From Nitrospiraceae bacterium UBA2600 (GTDB lineage Bacteria; Nitrospirota; Thermodesulfovibrionia; Thermodesulfovibrionales; Thermodesulfovibrionaceae), in assembly GCA_002339325.1 (NCBI GenBank), contig DDKK01000024.1:26613-90612 (forward strand): a DNA stretch of 64,000 nucleotides. Direction: 5' to 3'. Positions 62,470-64,000 of this stretch are shown piece by piece. The translations under genes and the position numbers were made by a program. Positions within the stretch are counted from its first letter, which is position 1; the number at the start of each line of letters is the position of its first letter. Under the pieces are notes generated by a model that was not told where the DNA came from, did no database searches, and saw only the letters and a program-made list of their open reading frames with translations.

Positions 62470-63333
62470 CTACTGATACTTTATTTTGCCTAATGCAAAA
62501 AGTGAAGAAATCATTCCTAAAATAATACCAGCTAATGGCAGAACATAAAAACCCTCTAAAGGCAGCTCTATATTCGCAAGAAGAGGAAACAACTCTACGA
62601 TATTCCTTGTATGCATTATAAAGTAGACGGCAAAAAACAGAAGATTGGAAAATATTGCTCCTCCTAAGCCAAGAATTGCTCCCTCAATCATGAAAGGCAG
62701 TCTAATGTAAGAAGGAGTAGCTCCTAAGAGTTTTAAGATCTCTACATCCTCTGTTTTCTTCCAGTAAAAACTCTTAACCGTGGCATATATGATAAATAAT
62801 ATGGCAAGAGAGATGAGTATAAATAAGGATATACCGAGATTTATAAATGTCATCCTTACAGTTTTAATAGCACCAATAATTTTTGATGGATAGTATATGT
62901 CTTCCACAGCTTCGAATTTCTTTATTCTCTCCGTAACTGAATCAATCATTTGGAGCTTATCCTCTTTGATAAACGCCTCTATGGTATCAGAAAGAGGATT
63001 ATAACCAATGAGTTGAATGAGTTGTGCATCGATGATGCCTTTCATCTCCTTTAAAGCCTCATCCTTTGATATGTAGTTTATCTTTGAAAAAAGCTCCATC
63101 TTTTTTAGTTCGTCCATTACTAAATTTAAGTCCTTTTGTTCAATATCTCTTTTTAGATAAATTACAACAGAAGCCTTAGTTGATAGTTTTTTAGTAAAAT
63201 TGTTGATGTTGTAGATGAATACAAAAAGGAGAGATAAGATAAAAAAACATATTCCAATACTCGTAATTGCCAATAAAGTAGACCATCTGTTGTTCCACAA
63301 TCCCTTTGAAGCGGAAATAAAGTGTTCTTTCAT
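62470..63333 (-). CDS. ftsX: Cell division ABC transporter permease FtsX
   Basis: This 287-residue membrane protein has four membrane helices (about 22-42, 170-195, 215-240 and 260-280) with a large periplasmic loop (about 45-165) that binds EnvC-type partners. KTEDVEILKLLGATPSYIRLPF is a FtsX signature. The start overlaps ftsE by 4 bases. Confidence 0.95.
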   Translation of the reverse strand: MKEHFISASKGLWNNRWSTLLAITSIGICFFILSLLFVFIYNINNFTKKLSTKASVVIYLKRDIEQKDLNLVMDELKKMELFSKINYISKDEALKEMKGIIDAQLIQLIGYNPLSDTIEAFIKEDKLQMIDSVTERIKKFEAVEDIYYPSKIIGAIKTVRMTFINLGISLFILISLAILFIIYATVKSFYWKKTEDVEILKLLGATPSYIRLPFMIEGAILGLGGAIFSNLLFFAVYFIMHTRNIVELFPLLANIELPLEGFYVLPLAGIILGMISSLFALGKIKYQ

Positions 63334-63974
63334 GTTGTAATTTTTCCTTCCTTCAAAGTTAAAACCTTATACGGCGTATTTCTGAAGAATTCAGGACTAT
63401 GGGTTGCTATTACAACTGTGCAACCTCTTGTGTTTATTCTTTTAAAAAGGGACATTATCTCTTGTGAGGACTCTGGGTCAAGATTACCTGTAGGCTCATC
63501 GGCAAGAATTATCTGAGGATTAGTGATGATTGCTCTTGCGATAGCAACCCTTTGTTGTTCACCTCCAGAGAGGGTTTTTACGACACTGTCAGCTTTATGT
63601 CTAAGCGAAACGTCCTTTAAAGCATCAAGAACTCTCTGTTTTATCTCCTTTTCTCCAGCTACCTTAAGGGGCAGAGCCACATTCTCAAAAACCGTTAAAT
63701 CTTGTCTTAATCTAAAATCCTGGAATACAAAAGTCACAATTCTTCTAAGTAACGGAATTTTTGAGTGCCTTATTTTTGAAAGTTCAAAGTCACCTACTTT
63801 TATCTGACCTTCATCGGGAACTTCGCTGCCAAAAATTAATTTCAGTAAGGTCGTCTTACCAGCTCCCGAAGGACCTGTAATAAAGGCAAGTTCGCCTTTT
63901 TCAATATTGAAACTTACATTATTAAGAACTGCCACGGAATCGTAATATTTGTAAACTCCAGAGAAAGTTATCAT
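63330..63974 (-). CDS. ftsE: Cell division ATP-binding protein FtsE
   Basis: This 214-residue ABC ATPase has Walker A GPSGAGKTTLLK, the signature LSGGEQQRVAIARA, Walker B IILADEPTGNLD and the switch His in ATHSPEF. VFQDFRLRQDLTVFENVALPL is typical of FtsE. With FtsX it signals to EnvC to activate peptidoglycan hydrolases at the septum. No Shine-Dalgarno precedes the ATG; AATACT lies 7 bases upstream. Confidence 0.95.
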   Translation of the reverse strand: MITFSGVYKYYDSVAVLNNVSFNIEKGELAFITGPSGAGKTTLLKLIFGSEVPDEGQIKVGDFELSKIRHSKIPLLRRIVTFVFQDFRLRQDLTVFENVALPLKVAGEKEIKQRVLDALKDVSLRHKADSVVKTLSGGEQQRVAIARAIITNPQIILADEPTGNLDPESSQEIMSLFKRINTRGCTVVIATHSPEFFRNTPYKVLTLKEGKITT

Positions 63975-64000
63975 TTTTTAAAGTATTCTAATGCTAACTG

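Overview
The window is a gene-dense bacterial chromosome segment with low GC (about 37 to 40 percent by eye). It has no CRISPR array, rRNA, insertion sequence or prophage. An organism in the Nitrospirota, close to Thermodesulfovibrio-like thermophiles, would fit. The hints are the AT-rich compact layout, the Gram-negative envelope genes (TonB, EnvC, lipoproteins), the meso-diaminopimelate-type MurE, and the clustering of succinate dehydrogenase, ACT-domain malic enzyme, TAXI-TRAP transporter and class I fumarase. This placement is an inference from gene content and was not tested by alignment.

Layout. Positions 1-12500 are nearly all on the minus strand: a partial XerD recombinase, a YprB-like nuclease, a membrane metallophosphoesterase, a YdcF-type protein, a beta-grasp mini-protein coupled to a 5'-nucleotidase, a Cys-rich secreted protein, a DUF3617 lipoprotein, leuS, and a ccdA/mog/MOSC/Usp/MTH1187 operon. 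Positions 12500-17000 hold tonB and a cysteine desulfurase, which diverges across only 34 bases from a beta-CASP hydrolase and SPASM radical SAM pair. Positions 16967-37260 are a complete dcw operon on the minus strand, mraZ through ftsZ plus a radical SAM gene. It has a near-consensus promoter, a triple-repeat MraZ operator, and a D,D-carboxypeptidase gene inserted between mraY and murD. bioF diverges from it.

Positions 38400-47700 concern C4-dicarboxylates: sdhABCD with an orphan pilC behind it, a divergent malic enzyme, and a TAXI-TRAP operon containing an extra periplasmic beta-protein. Malate and fumarate would be imported, oxidised through SdhABCD and the fumarase at 54340-55718, and decarboxylated to pyruvate. 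Positions 48438-55718 are one long plus-strand operon: an HsdR_N-like protein, NAD synthetase, a NIT-GGDEF cyclase, a small secreted protein, rsmI, a zinc dehydrogenase and the two fumarase subunits. Positions 55842-59934 encode a possible three-part sensory operon: a SprA-like metalloprotease, a LivJ-like binding protein and a hybrid histidine kinase. The window closes with tRNA-Leu(CAG) and a ftsE-ftsX-envC-ctpA division operon on the minus strand.

Most genes inside operons overlap by 1 to 30 bases, very often as ATGA, so translational coupling is the rule. A second recurring signal is a TATAAT-like hexamer ending 5 or 6 bases before the start codon with no Shine-Dalgarno sequence, seen at five transcription-unit heads. 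This suggests leaderless mRNAs. No intergenic gap exceeds about 160 bases.
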